NCBI GenBank assembly: GCA_014773175.1
Contig: VXCM01000716.1
Span: 62,001 to 126,000, forward strand
Reading direction: 5' to 3'
Length of the DNA stretch: 64,000 nucleotides
Origin: Lucifuga dentata
Taxonomy: Eukaryota; Chordata; Actinopteri; Ophidiiformes; Bythitidae
Notes under the pieces: model-generated
The model's input: only the letters and a program-made list of their open reading frames with translations
Database searches by the model: none
Told to the model about the DNA's origin: nothing
Translations under genes and position numbers: made by a program
In this document: positions 1 to 56,960 of the stretch, in pieces
Layout of the letters: every line of letters begins with the position of its first letter
Numbering within the stretch: the stretch's first letter is position 1

Positions 1-44125
<44,125 letters not shown>

Positions 44126-44404
44126 CCTTCACTCTGAGTTGGAGGGTAGGGAAGATAGTGTGGATGGAAAAATAGACAGAGATCGATAAGTACAGACAGA
44201 GAGAGAGAGAGAGAGATTTGGGTATTCTTGCTTCTGCTCAATAGAGTTTTATTTATCTGTGCTTATCTTATTTAGTCTTTTATTGTAAGAGAGACTCAGT
44301 GGTTTTATGATTGTAGCATGTTTGTAGCTAAATATTGTGGTAATACGGGTGTGACAAAACTTATAATAAGAATGGTATGCCTCAGGTGACTGACACTATT
44401 CTTG

Positions 44405-44505
44405 CTTCTTACCTGACTGGTTTTAATGTTTGTCCTATATGTTGCAGGTGTGGTCCAAGACAAATTTCAATTATAGTTGACAATAAAGTTGTATTGTATA
44501 TCTCG
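44405..44505 (+). mobile_element. Possible retroelement tail
   Basis: The sequence ending GACAATAAAGTTGTATTGTA looks like a SINE/LINE 3' end seen in fish genomes. There are no further diagnostic parts; weak call. Confidence 0.3.
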
Positions 44506-44953
44506 ACATCTTATTGGTGTACTATTGCTAACAATCAATGTAAAGCTGAATGAATCGCTGTAACTTGAATGCTACCTGGAGCATTTCTCACACCAGCCAA
44601 ATGTAATAAAAAAGGACTCATTATTTGTGGTGCATTGGTTCTGAAAACCACCACTAATCCACTTTTAAATATTTTTTTATGGTAGGATTATCAAAACATG
44701 TGCCCTGTGGTTGCTTAACATTTGTGCCAATGTTTGTCTCCTCTCATAAGTCCTTCAAAAAGCAATGTAATATGTACCGTAAGAGGTGACAGAGAGGAAA
44801 CCTTGCTGCAACAGTGATGCTGATTTGTTTAGAGGAGGTTATTTCATTACATGTATAGGCAGATGAAGAGCCCTTTTGATCAACAGGCATGACATTGATG
44901 GATTCTCCATGTGCACAGGCCTTACCTTAGCAAATCGCTAGCAAAGATGGAGG

Positions 44954-45005
44954 ATTTATGGACACATATATGACACATATATTTATGGACACATATATGA
45001 CACAC
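44954..45005. repeat. 27-bp tandem duplication
   Basis: A unit beginning ATTTATGGACACATATATGA occurs twice with period 27; the second copy diverges at its end. Confidence 0.75.
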
Positions 45006-48000
45006 CTGAGGTAACTCAGAGGTTAATGCTTCAATGCCATTAGCAATATCACAATAATATCTTTCAATCTGCCTGAACATGACCCACTGAAAACACAAAA
45101 AAGCCCACACACTACGTGTTCATGTGGGCATACATTTGCATACATGCGTGAGATTAGTTTGCATATGTGCCGTGCATGTTGTGTGGTGTGTTGCGAGGTG
45201 TGTTCAATATTTCTGAGCGAGTGTATCCAGTAACACAAGGATTCACATGTTCAGCTAATCTTCTGCATTGAGAACTGTGTGTAATTCACTCACATGTGAA
45301 AGAAAATCAATCTGACCTCCACTTCCTCTAAGTAGCAGTTCATCTGACCAGCGAGAGGTTAAAATCATGTTCATTTCCTTAACAGGATGATTAATCAAGA
45401 TACATGCGTGTTACAGGCAACTGCTGCTTTCACATTCAACCCTTTTTTTGAAACAATCATGTTAAATACTGCAGGGACCCTACTTGATTGACTAGAAAGC
45501 TTTTATCGCTTCTGTGATTAGACCACCACCCTCAGTCATTACAGTGAATCGCTCTGGACAAGTGGAATACCTCATAACTTGTCATGGGACATTTCTCAAA
45601 TCTTAGTTCTCCGGCACAAGCCAACGGCATGAGGCCAGAGGTGATAAATTTAAGATTATTCTGAATATGTGGCAAGATTAAGTAACTCAATGGCTTTTTG
45701 TACTTGTTAGAATGATGGCTGCAAAGTAAGTGGCACAGAGCCCTTGAAGAAAGAGAAACTGACAGATCTAATGGCCACAGGCACATGGCCTTAAACTCAC
45801 CTAATCTTACAGCCTGTGGTCCCTGGGTGTTTTTTGTGGCTGCTGAGAGGGCTCTGGTAGCACAAAGTGACAGAAGTGTTGCTGTGCTCAGACACACAAT
45901 AGCTGGGAGAGGTGATGACAGGTCACAGATCTGTGGGAGAGAATAAAAATAATGAGCTTATGATGACACACAGAAGACACATGCTCGCTGGCTGGCTCTC
46001 ACACGCATGCGTGATCACAAGCTCATAAATTCCTTATGGGATCAAGAATCTCAACAGGGGTATAGCGCACAAAAGCTGCTCTTGAAAGGCCAATTTACTC
46101 AGTGTAGCTTTCACATCTGACCACTCAGTTTTCATTTCATTTTCTGCAGATACCTAGTATCCAAAGACCCACTATGTTACCCACATGAATAAACGCCTAC
46201 ATTAACTGAAGAGTGGCTGACACAATGAACTGTTTTCACACTTCAAACCCTACAAGTGACTTGTCCACAGTGGACCAAGATCATGTTATCTGCACTCATT
46301 AACAAACCCTACACAAGTGCCATTGCAATGATAATGCAGGCGACAAAAGAACACTGATGTGTCACTGCGCTTAATGATTGTCTGGAGGGTCAGAGGGCAG
46401 GTTTGAGATTCATTTGCTGTGGGTTCTTAATTGAGATGTAAACACAAGCAAAACAAAAACATGGATATTTTTGTTCTTGGATGAATAAATAATTCAACAT
46501 GTTTCCTTTGCATGTAAAACTGAGGACACTGACATAGATACTGTAACTGAAAAAATAATTGTAGGTAGACTCATATCAAATGGCTCGCTGATAAGATCTC
46601 TTACAGATTTCTGTATGTAATTTATGGCAATCAGAATTAAATATTATATAACCCGACTACAGAGACATCATCATACAGGTGGATAACAAAAATACTGCAC
46701 TTTCATTACAGCCACCATTTTCATAAAGACAACAGCATTAACATTTGAATTACTAGACTGGTTGAAAAGGCTAGTCTATCTTTTGTGTTAAATATATGAC
46801 ATTTTCACTCAAAGTGAAAATACAGTAGAAAGTAACTGAAACACTACCAATGTTAATGCAAAAACAAACCCTGTAGCTAATAAAACTGGTCATAATTTGC
46901 TTCATGTGCAGCACAGTATAGGTTAGGAAAACAGGTTGGTGACTTCAAAAATCTGAAGAGTCAAGGACAAGAAACTTGCTGATATTTTATGCCGAACAAA
47001 TTGCTGCCATTTCCTTTTGTGTGACTTGACATTTAAGTGTTCAAAATATGTGTTTTAACACACACAGATATACACACACACACCAGGTGGAAGTGATCTT
47101 CTGTTCACTGTAAATACTGCTTTCAGCACTGTGAACACAGAATACACACAACTTGGATGCATATACACTTATCACACTGGCTTTCCTTGTGTCAGTCCCC
47201 CTTTATCTGCTAATATCTACAACTAAAACATCTTTTTGTTTTTTTGCTTCAAAGGTATTGACTTTTCAATGAATGCTCTCCAGAGATATTTTCACATTAA
47301 ATAAATTTCTCTCCTGATTTTCAACCACTTTGATAAGACTAAAAATTCCTATCAGTGATCTGTGTTTCTGCATCTGATCCGACTGACAAATTGCTAAAAT
47401 AGCAATATCTTCTAGGCTGTAGATGCAAAGTAATGAGTGTACAAGTAGGCTTTAGAATTAAGGTGAAAAAGACAACACACCATATGTGAAGATAAGCATA
47501 TCTGAATTTTGATATGAGCACCCATGGTTAACACTGGAAACCTGTCTGCACAGGCACTGACAGTGATGAGACAGAACCACCAATGTCCTTCTTGCCACCT
47601 ATCAGCAGTGACATTGGCATGATTAAGGCCATGTTTCTTCAGCATGTGACTTATTAAAGTGCAATGCAATTAACCACCTGGTCCCTTGGGTGACCAGTAC
47701 CTGTGCTCTTCCATGAATGATGCACAGCAGGCATGACTAACTGACAAAAGTCAGAGGCTCACCTACCTTCTATGGCTACCAGCTGCTTTTCAAGCTCAAC
47801 TCAGTGCTCTGTGTGCTAGTTCATCAGTGCACTCAGTTTCATCTTGCTCGTGTCAATTTCCATGTACATGCAAACCCGCTGGATCACAGGACCATATCTC
47901 ACTGCTTGATCAGTTTTTGACTTCTAACATTTGCACAATCAATCTATTATCCAGCCTTTAAATTCAAAGTGAAGGTTCATATTATATTATGAAGAGAATG

Positions 48001-50103
48001 CTTCCAAACACTAAATCTGTTTTGTAATCACTGCTGAAGGATTCCCTGAGCTGCCTAATTTGGAATGATCTAAAGGTTACAGGTGTAACCACTCAGCAGA
48101 ATAAGTGCCAATGAGTTTAGCCCCAATGCTGGTATTGTCTGCTGCTGAGGGCTGTGAGTCATTAGGAGTCAGGCCTCATTAGAGAAGCCATGGTGTGTTG
48201 CATCACAGACATTGCTTCCTCTGGCTTCAGCTACAAACCTGTGTGACCAGCACATTAGAGGCAAGAAGGTGAGAGTAACAACATGCTGATGTCTGACAAG
48301 TAGAGCAACGACCCATCAACATAGCATGGAAATGAATCCTGAATTTGTGATATTTACAGACTATGTAAATTGCATTTTAAATGCATATTGTAATGTTGAG
48401 GCCCATGTGTGACGTGTGCTGATAATTTTCATTAAACATTGGTTAGTTTATGCAGATACCTCACGGTAACAAAAGATAAGTTCACAATCTTTTGTAGCTT
48501 CTAGTGGGGTTTTTTTTTTCATCTCTTGATATACACATATTACTTAAAGAGAGATTTTTCATATCATACCCTGCAATGGCATCTAGTGTATTAAAGTCAT
48601 TGTGACCAAGATAGAGTTTGTTTCTGAATTTATAGGTACTGTAATGCTGACAGAGAGCTATACAGCCAAGGCACCAATGTCATAAACCTGCTCTCAACAG
48701 AAAACGCTCTTGGGTACTTTACCTATTATTACTCTTAAATGATGAAGAGTGCCAGCTTGACGTGATCAGCTAAAGATTTTGTCTCTCAAATGCTGCTATG
48801 GTCGAGTTGTTGACATTAATAGAGTAACTTGTTTGTAAGGACAGACATACAAATCATATTACTGTCTGGCTTCTGTCTATTCAGGACAGACAGAGCTTTG
48901 ATTTGCAATATTTTTAGCATACAGCAAATAAAAACTTTATGTAGTTTGGTATTTGTGAACAGTTTCCCAGGAGAAAGTATACTGTACTCAACCTACACAA
49001 CATCCCACTGTACTGTATACTGTATAGCTTACTTACACTTATGAGTATTACATTTGAGAAATACAAATAACTGGATTGCTTATAGGATCCTAAAACCAAT
49101 CATTTTCAATATCAGATTTTTGTCTTCACAAACTTGACTGTCTTTCTCACTTAAGGAGAAACCTATTCAGGGTTTAATCTGATGTTCTGAGGATAGTTTT
49201 GTTCACAATGGGAATGTTTGATGTCATAGTGTATTACATTTTAACTCTTCACAATGGCCACTGTTTCACTGCAAATCAAGCATGAACTTACATTTCTCTG
49301 TCCACTTGTAGCATCCTAAGAATAAAGGACTCGATTACACTTAATTTGTGCTTCCTTTTTGCATCCACTAAACTCACTGTAAGAACTGTATAAAAAATAA
49401 TAGCAAAGGGAAATAACTGTACCAAGACCTTAGCAAATTAACAGGCAAGTTAATTTACATTGTTACTCGATAGCCATCATGCTAACATAATCATAATAAC
49501 TTTATTTATATAGTACCTTTCTAAAACAAAAGTTACAACATATCTTACTGCCCTTAGCTGGCAAACACAGAGCAACACATGAGCTACCAAACTTTAAAAC
49601 TCAAAATCCTTTAAAACATGTCCTCAAAATTAGCACACATTGTTACCTCTTTGGCATAGGCTTAATCAAATACGCCACCTTAAAACATTCACAGTATACA
49701 GTACATGAAAGCCTTCTTGCCATTTTCCTTTTCTCATTAAAATCAGCTAAGAACTACACTCAACATTACTTTCAAAATTGGTATAGGTCTGGATTAAATT
49801 TTTTTTGTTTGTTTGTTTGGTTGGTTGTTTAAACTGGATAGCCATCACCAATTGAGAAGGGGAAATCTAGATTATCAGAGAGTAGTAGAGAGTTAAATAT
49901 GTTTTTAAAAGGAGGATCTTTGAAAGGGTATAGTATAATTTTACAGGTTAATTTAGACTTAAAGTTATGTCATTCAGTGAATTCATACCCTATTGTTTTT
50001 GTGTATTTTCAAAATCCTACAAAAACCTCTGTATTGGTTGAATTTCTTTGGTGTTAAATCAAAATCTTAGCATTTCAAGTAACTCTTGTAACAGTTTATG
50101 GAC

Positions 50104-50624
50104 TTAAACTGGCAATTTTGCATATTTGAGACCAATAACATACACGAGACCAATTAAAATCAGCTAACAACTACACCGTGTTTTGGAAAATGGTTGTTAC
50201 TGACAACCATTTTCCAAAAACACAAAAACTGTATTTTAGGTTTTGTGTTATTTTGCCAAATCCCCTAATCTTTCATCAAACATTCAGGTGATACCCACAT
50301 TAAAAAATTTAATGTTTCGTCTGGTAACACACATGATTAAAAGGCATAGGTGTCTTAATTTCTCAGTAAAAGCCGTTTCCTCCTGGTGGAGACATACATT
50401 TTCTTCCATGCAACTCTGTTGGATCGGTTAAACAACTTTGACAAAAAAATTAATAAATGTCATGTTCACTGTGATGGATTACTTATCTCAAACACGTTTC
50501 AAGTCTCTCCAAGTTGATTTTTATAGTGTACCGGAATGAGTTGGCAGTAATGTAACATGTATGCAGGTTACAGTACATATATATTGTGCTCAAGCATATG
50601 AAATCACTGGTATGCTCCTTCGAA
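50104..50624. mobile_element. TTAA-type MITE copy 3 (diverged)
   Basis: The left end TTAAACTGGCAATTTTGCAT has lost part of the terminal repeat. The right end CACTGGTATGCTCCTTCGAA is mutated. The middle clearly matches copies 1 and 2 (AAACTGTATTTTAGGTTTTG, GTTTCAAGTCTCTCCAAGTT, a TAGTGTACCGGAATGA segment). A local 16-bp hairpin (TTTGGAAAATGGTTGT) is at about 50,181-50,217. Boundaries approximate. Confidence 0.65.
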
Positions 50625-53600
50625 AACCAACCCAACTTTCAGCTGACAGCATTGATAAAGTGATGTGGGTTATTGGTGATAATGAAACTCCTCACAGATA
50701 ATTTAACAGTGGAAGTTCCACAGCTGCTGCAGCAACAACAAGCAACAGCAACAACACATCAGTAACAATGCAACTTCCCTGACTGTGATTTCCCACTTGG
50801 AGGTAGAGGCACCTGGGAAAATGCTGTGCGTCGTTTAACAGGAGCTTCATTCTGACCACATGGTTTATTCATGTGGCGACTGCTGATATCACGACTCTCA
50901 TAAATCACGCAGTGCGGCATGCTGGACGTTCACGCGCTCAGGCAGGGCTCACTAATCTCAACACCATCTTTCATCTGAATAACCTTGCCTTACCGCAGGG
51001 CAGGCCAACACCAGACACAGCCCACTGGAGGGAGGCTCTCCTCATACTTTTCTTTCTTTCACTCTGGACACAAAGACTTTCAGCAGGCTGGCAGACTAGA
51101 CAAGTGCTGTGCTCTCAGGCAGACGTGTGCCCCGCTCTTAACTACAGGCAATAATGAGAATTATCTTCATGGACATCATATGAACTAATCTAGTCTAACA
51201 TTAGCTTTATGAATGTAGAATCAGAGACACAAGGGAGGAAAGCAGTGGAGTCGAGTTGAGCCATCTGTTCAGAAGTGCTTCAAAGAAACAGCAGTAAAAG
51301 CTTATGTGAGCAAATATGATCATCAAATATAGATTGAGCACAATATATACCAACTTTGCCCTCATTTTTCATATGGTTTTCTTCCTTCAAATATAATATT
51401 TTTTAATTTGATTTAGGTTCTTACAGAAAAAGCCAAAGTATCAAGTGTCATAAACATGTCACCAATTGCCAGCTTTAGGCCTACATTTTCTGCAAGAAAA
51501 CTAATTAGTGCAACAGCACCACTTAATGAACAAAATATCAATGTGCTTGATGTCACACAGCTCAGCCTGCTGCTTAGAATAGTCACTATGTTTCACTCCA
51601 GGCGTGTAATAACAAACCCCAGGCAGTACTCTGACAGCCAAATGCATTGTATTGCCCTCTAAGCTACGCCTGTCCTCTCTCCACGTCCTCTGGCCTCCTG
51701 CAGCCTGGGACATGAGACAGAAGCACCTGTCAGTCTCTTCCTCTCACCAATAAAGCTATCCTTCTTCAATAGACAATTAGACGCCTTGTAACTGATTGCA
51801 AGTAATGATAAGTGGTAATTTAAAAAAAAAAAAAAAAAAGTTGGATATCTGAAAGTAAATTAGTGTGTGATTATTAGCCTGTTGAACTTTCTGATCTCTC
51901 CCGCTGGGATCATTTTTATTGAGAACAAAACTGAACTATTCTGGTCAAGATAACAATGATCATGCATACTAAGCAGCCTAGGTGGTTATTTCTGTATGAT
52001 ATAAACTTCCAATTTGTAGGCCAGGGCCAAAGTCAGCAGTGGAATGGTGTGAAGAGAAAAACAAATGAATAAAGGTGGGGAAGAGAAGGCACTGAACAGG
52101 CAAGTAGGGACGCTAGCTGAGCAGCGCACCATGAAATGCTGAAACAACAGCACAGCTGCCGCAGGGCAATTTTACACCCCAATAGTTTCACACCTCAGCC
52201 ACCACCCTTCCAACTCTGTGTCTTCTTTGTGTCTTCATTTATTTTGTGTCAGTGTCCAAGATGTGAGAAGCCAAGCAGTGAGAAACTAGTCCTAAATGTC
52301 GCAGGGTAAGCGGTGTGTGAAGCAGATGAGGGAGGGCAAGGAAGAGAAAAGCCACTGCGCCTGGATGCACCTTGCTTTCTGTGCAGACAACCCTCTGAAA
52401 ACTCAGTGGAGTGTTGAATGTGTGGGTACTGAACTTCATTAGTCTTACACCTACTACCATATCAACACATAATTACATACTGATCACTGTGTGTAATTTT
52501 GGTATTTTAATGACCAATTAAGTGTATTAGTTGCACAAAGGCCAAGCTCCATTGCCAATTTGGGCAGTGCTGAGAGACTGTGGGATGTTTCAGAGCGAGC
52601 ATCTGTGGACATTTAAGTGGATTTTTTTTCCTCTAAAAGTAAGCACTTACACCAAAATATTAACTCTTTGTGTTCTGCTAAAAGCTACATTTCCCACATC
52701 CTTCTTTACATAAATGCTTTATACTCACGGTTTGTGTAACACATTAAACTTCAGGATCACTAGTCAATGACTGAGTGAGGTATGACTTTTCATCATGATT
52801 ATTAAATCTGAAAATATGCTCCGGCAGCAAGCTCAGCCAGGCCATCATGTAACCAGGTGATCTCAATTTGGTGAAATAAGTCCTCCATCAAGCATACTTG
52901 CATGAAAGATGTATGCCCAATTTTTGTCACTATGACCTTTTAAATGTCCTTGAAACCACTTGGGCAAAATACGCCTACTTAGACTGAATGAATTAAAAAG
53001 ATGAATAAAAAAAAAAAAAGAGGATGAGAGTATGCAGCTTGATTCAGCCTGGCTACATGAAGAAGGTCTCCATTTTTAATCAATTTAGAGACTTTAGAGA
53101 AAGTAGTGCAAATGATAAAAATCTAAAACACACATGAAGCGAAGTTAAAGTAAAGAATTTGGTTGTACAATTACTAGGATAAACAAAACAACTACTAGTT
53201 TACCTACTTGAATTTATTGCAGATTTACAATGTTAAAAGTAAACTTGTATTTCTATTTATCTGTACTACTACCACTAATAATAATACTTTATATCAACAT
53301 ATTTATAATATGGACCATATAATAGATCATGTATTTCTATTACATGGTCCATATAAACCATATAAACCATATGACCATGTAACAGAAATTTAGGACATGC
53401 CATTTGCATATTGCTCTTATGCTGAAAAGTAGATATACAAATATATACTAACACCTCATCACAATCATCACTGCTGTAAATTCAGCAGCCTCTCTTCCAC
53501 ATCATTATTAGCTTTTGTTGAGCTTCTTATTCTCTCCACTCTCCCATGGCTATGGAAGGCAGACCTGCCTGCCGATAGTGTCAGCAGTGCCAAGTCTTTG

Positions 53601-56337
53601 TGCCCTGACCTTATGCTCTCTGGACAGGTCTGGCCGTGAAAGTATAGCCTGTGAGGGGCCAAAGGAAGTGGGACAATAAATGGCCAGTGTATTATTCATG
53701 AGTCACCCCTGTCGAGTGGGCACTTATTCAGCATCTAAATCCCAGATGTGGTTCAATCTGAGCTCTATTCGCTGTTCTGACTGCTGGCTATGGATCACAT
53801 ATAAGGTACCCAGGTGCTGAATAAGCTTCATGTTATAGGGCTCAAAGCACCTCACTGATACCACAAAGATCCATCACTAGATATTAGCAATGAGCCACAA
53901 TTTGCTCACTAGAACGAATCCCGGGAGGTGAGAGTAGAGACACAGCTACAAAGTTTATTAGACAGCAATGGCACACCAGGGGAGCTGAGACCTGTCAGTA
54001 ATATGTTTATGTCAGTGATCTATGTAATGCAGCAATGGAGCTGAGAGCATGAAAGTATCTGTGCTTCTGAAACTCGGATCAGTTCTGCAAAAGGTGGCTA
54101 CACGGCAATTACATTCATACATCCTGAGAAATACTCTGAACATTCACACTCACTTCCACACTGAAACAGTAAGTGCTAGAGGCAAGGTACATGCTAATAA
54201 TGAGCATACTGTTAATGGACAGTTGAGCACAGTGATTCATTTGTCTACTTTAATCATCAGTCATACATAAGCAATCAAATACGTTATGACCACAACTCTG
54301 CTGTATGCATTTGTCAGGATGATGATCATCCAACATTGATCATGCTGCAGAAATACTGTAAAAGGTGAATAATAATTATCATGTCAGTTCACCCACTGAG
54401 ACGTACTTAATCTGGTACTTACAGAAATACCTTTAACAGTCTTAAGACCTGAAGAGTTCATCTTCAGGTAAGTTTTCCTGTTTAATCACACATTTTGTAA
54501 GATCAGTGTTCAACTTCATGTTTCCTTTCCAAACTCACTGGGTCTTTATTTTGGTAGCAGGTTGCAATTTGATAATGAGGCATGAAACTGGGCTATGTTC
54601 AGTGGAGTTACATGATCTGGGGTTCTGCTAAACAAAAATTTATATTGTTGCAATAGTTTACGTATTTGGAATTAAAAATGGCCTTTATATTTCTTCTAAG
54701 TAAGAATTCCATGCTTTTGTAAAAGAGTCACATCCATTTTAACTGATTTCTCCCAAGATTTGAAAACATTCTCAATAAACTTTGGAGCTTCAAATACTAA
54801 ATGTCAGCACATTTCTGAGATGATCATATTTTTATTCTCTGTCTTTTTGCTCAGACAACCTCAGTTGTCAGACAAAAAAACATTAACTAAAAATCAAGAT
54901 GCTAACTGAATATTCACTGTGTTTCCTCAGTGATTAAGTCCTTTTTTATACTCCACAGTAATTAGTAATTAAAGCCATTACAACTCATCTGCAAGTGCAC
55001 AGCAGCAAGTAATGCATCTGAAAAAGCACATTCCTGAGTTGGAAAGTAGATTTTTGCTGTCTAATGAATAATGATGAATGACTGGCTTATCAACAATACA
55101 GCCACATCTGAACACACTGAGATCTTATCAATGCTCATTTTCTCAGCTCGTGCATTTCATGTATCTCCAGTAGGAAATGTGGCATTTGGTTCCCTGTACT
55201 GAATCAGACAGCCTAGTCATGTCAGAACACTTGAGCTTTATGGTCTTCTCTCAAGACAAGGAAGGAAAAATGGCAGGTGTAAGCAGATGCATCAGCAGTA
55301 TTTGCAAAAAGTCACCAGAATCCCACGAGGGCAGTGCTTGTCATTAAAACAAACAAGAAAAGAACTGATGAATGCATTAATCAAAACAGGGCCAAGCATC
55401 GGTGCTGAGCTGTAGTTCATGGCATTCCTCCCCAGGAGCATGCAGAGCAGCTCAAAGCTGAGGAGGAGGAGGTGGGGGGGTNGGAGAGATCAACACAGCT
55501 CCACTCTAGAGCTGCTGTATCTGAAATCTGCCTGAGCTCATCGTTTCTGCTCCTCACTAAGAGGCTGTGGCTAAATATCAGGCTCAAGCAATCTATTTCC
55601 CTGCAGAGTGTTGGCTGGCCGACATCAATGCTGTGCATTGTCGAATTATTAATTAAATGCATGCGAGCATAATCAGATGCAGACATGGTCAGACCTTTGG
55701 GACAACTCACATAGCACTGAAATCTAAATTGCTAATTTCTTCTCATTTTCAGAACAGGCTATTCTGTTTTAAAAGCAAACTCTTATGCTTTTTGCTTGGC
55801 CTTTTTTTAAAATATATATTTGTTTGCCTTGCCTTCTTATTGTCAAATAACATAGACCACAGAATAAATATGTTGGCACTGTCAAGCAAGTGATAGGAAG
55901 TTGGTGTATGGTATTTGTCTTCATTTCCCCTCCACAGAACGTGCAAAATGTAAATGCCACAAAGCTTTCAAAAGTAAAGAAAGAAAAAGTCCACGTCCTG
56001 CCTCCATATTTTTCATTAACTTTTGCTAATGCAGTTGCTATGGCTCCAGGGTATTTGTTCAATGTTCAATGCACTTTTGCTGAAATAATAAGATCTATCA
56101 GTCAGCTCAAAGCCAAAACAGCTTAATTTGCAGAATAAAGGTCATTGAAGCTGTTACTTTTGATGCTTTCTGACAGAAAATGGATTTCAACACAACAAAT
56201 TCTAGAATAAATGCTGTTGTGATACATTTCTATACTTATAGTCAAGTGTTCACATATACTATTTTTGAAAATCAGCTGCAAGTTCATGTATAGAGGGCTA
56301 ACCATCATGATTTGCCCGTGTGAATATTACCCTACCC

Positions 56338-56960
56338 TGAGGTCAGGCAACCTTTATCTTCATAAGAGCCATTTTTGCCTTCCCCCCCAAAAAAAAAAAA
56401 AAAAANAAAAAAAAAAAAAAAAAAATCTGTCTGGAGCCGCAAAACATATTTGAGCGTTATAATGAAGGTAACACAGTAATAGTAACACAGAACTATTAAT
56501 GAAGGTAACAGAACTACTATAGAACTATTAAGTGAGAGTGCCTTTCTGTCCACACCCTATTAAATTCTCTATTTTCCTCTGCGACTTTTCTCTTTTTGGA
56601 TTTAGAATCCATATCTAGGGAGACTAAAGATCAGCCATTTATGTGTTTACATAAATAACCACTGCTATTGAGGTTCGGTAAAATTAAGAGGAAAAGGCAC
56701 AGGGCAGCAGACTTAGGCTATGATGCATAATATTAAAACTTTTTTAAAAAATTTGGTGTATAGGCTTCACATTTTGACAATTGGAGAATGTAAGAATCAT
56801 TTACATCAATGATAAATGAAAATTAAAAAGTTAAAAAATAACTGTTGTTCATTTCCATATAATTAGTTTCCATATAATCTTTTGTCAAAGCCACAGGGAG
56901 CCACTGGAGATGGGCAAAAGAGCCGCATGCGGCTCCAGAGCCGCAGGTTGCCTACCCCTC
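56338..56960. mobile_element. Non-autonomous hAT element with 8-bp target duplication
   Basis: The 8-bp duplication CCCTACCC is at 56330-56337 and 56961-56968. Ends are TGAGGTCAGGCAACC and, inverted, AGGGGTAGGCAACC, with a subterminal GCGGCTCTGGAGCCGCATGC palindromic block next to the right end, a form common in vertebrate hAT elements. There is no transposase. It contains a poly-A run with N at 56406. Confidence 0.8.

Noticed and set aside
44934..44945. 12-nt possible 5' UTR microexon on the minus strand (CTTTGCTAG|...|GTAAGG)
   Set aside because: Too short and unsupported; frame cannot be used as a test in a UTR.
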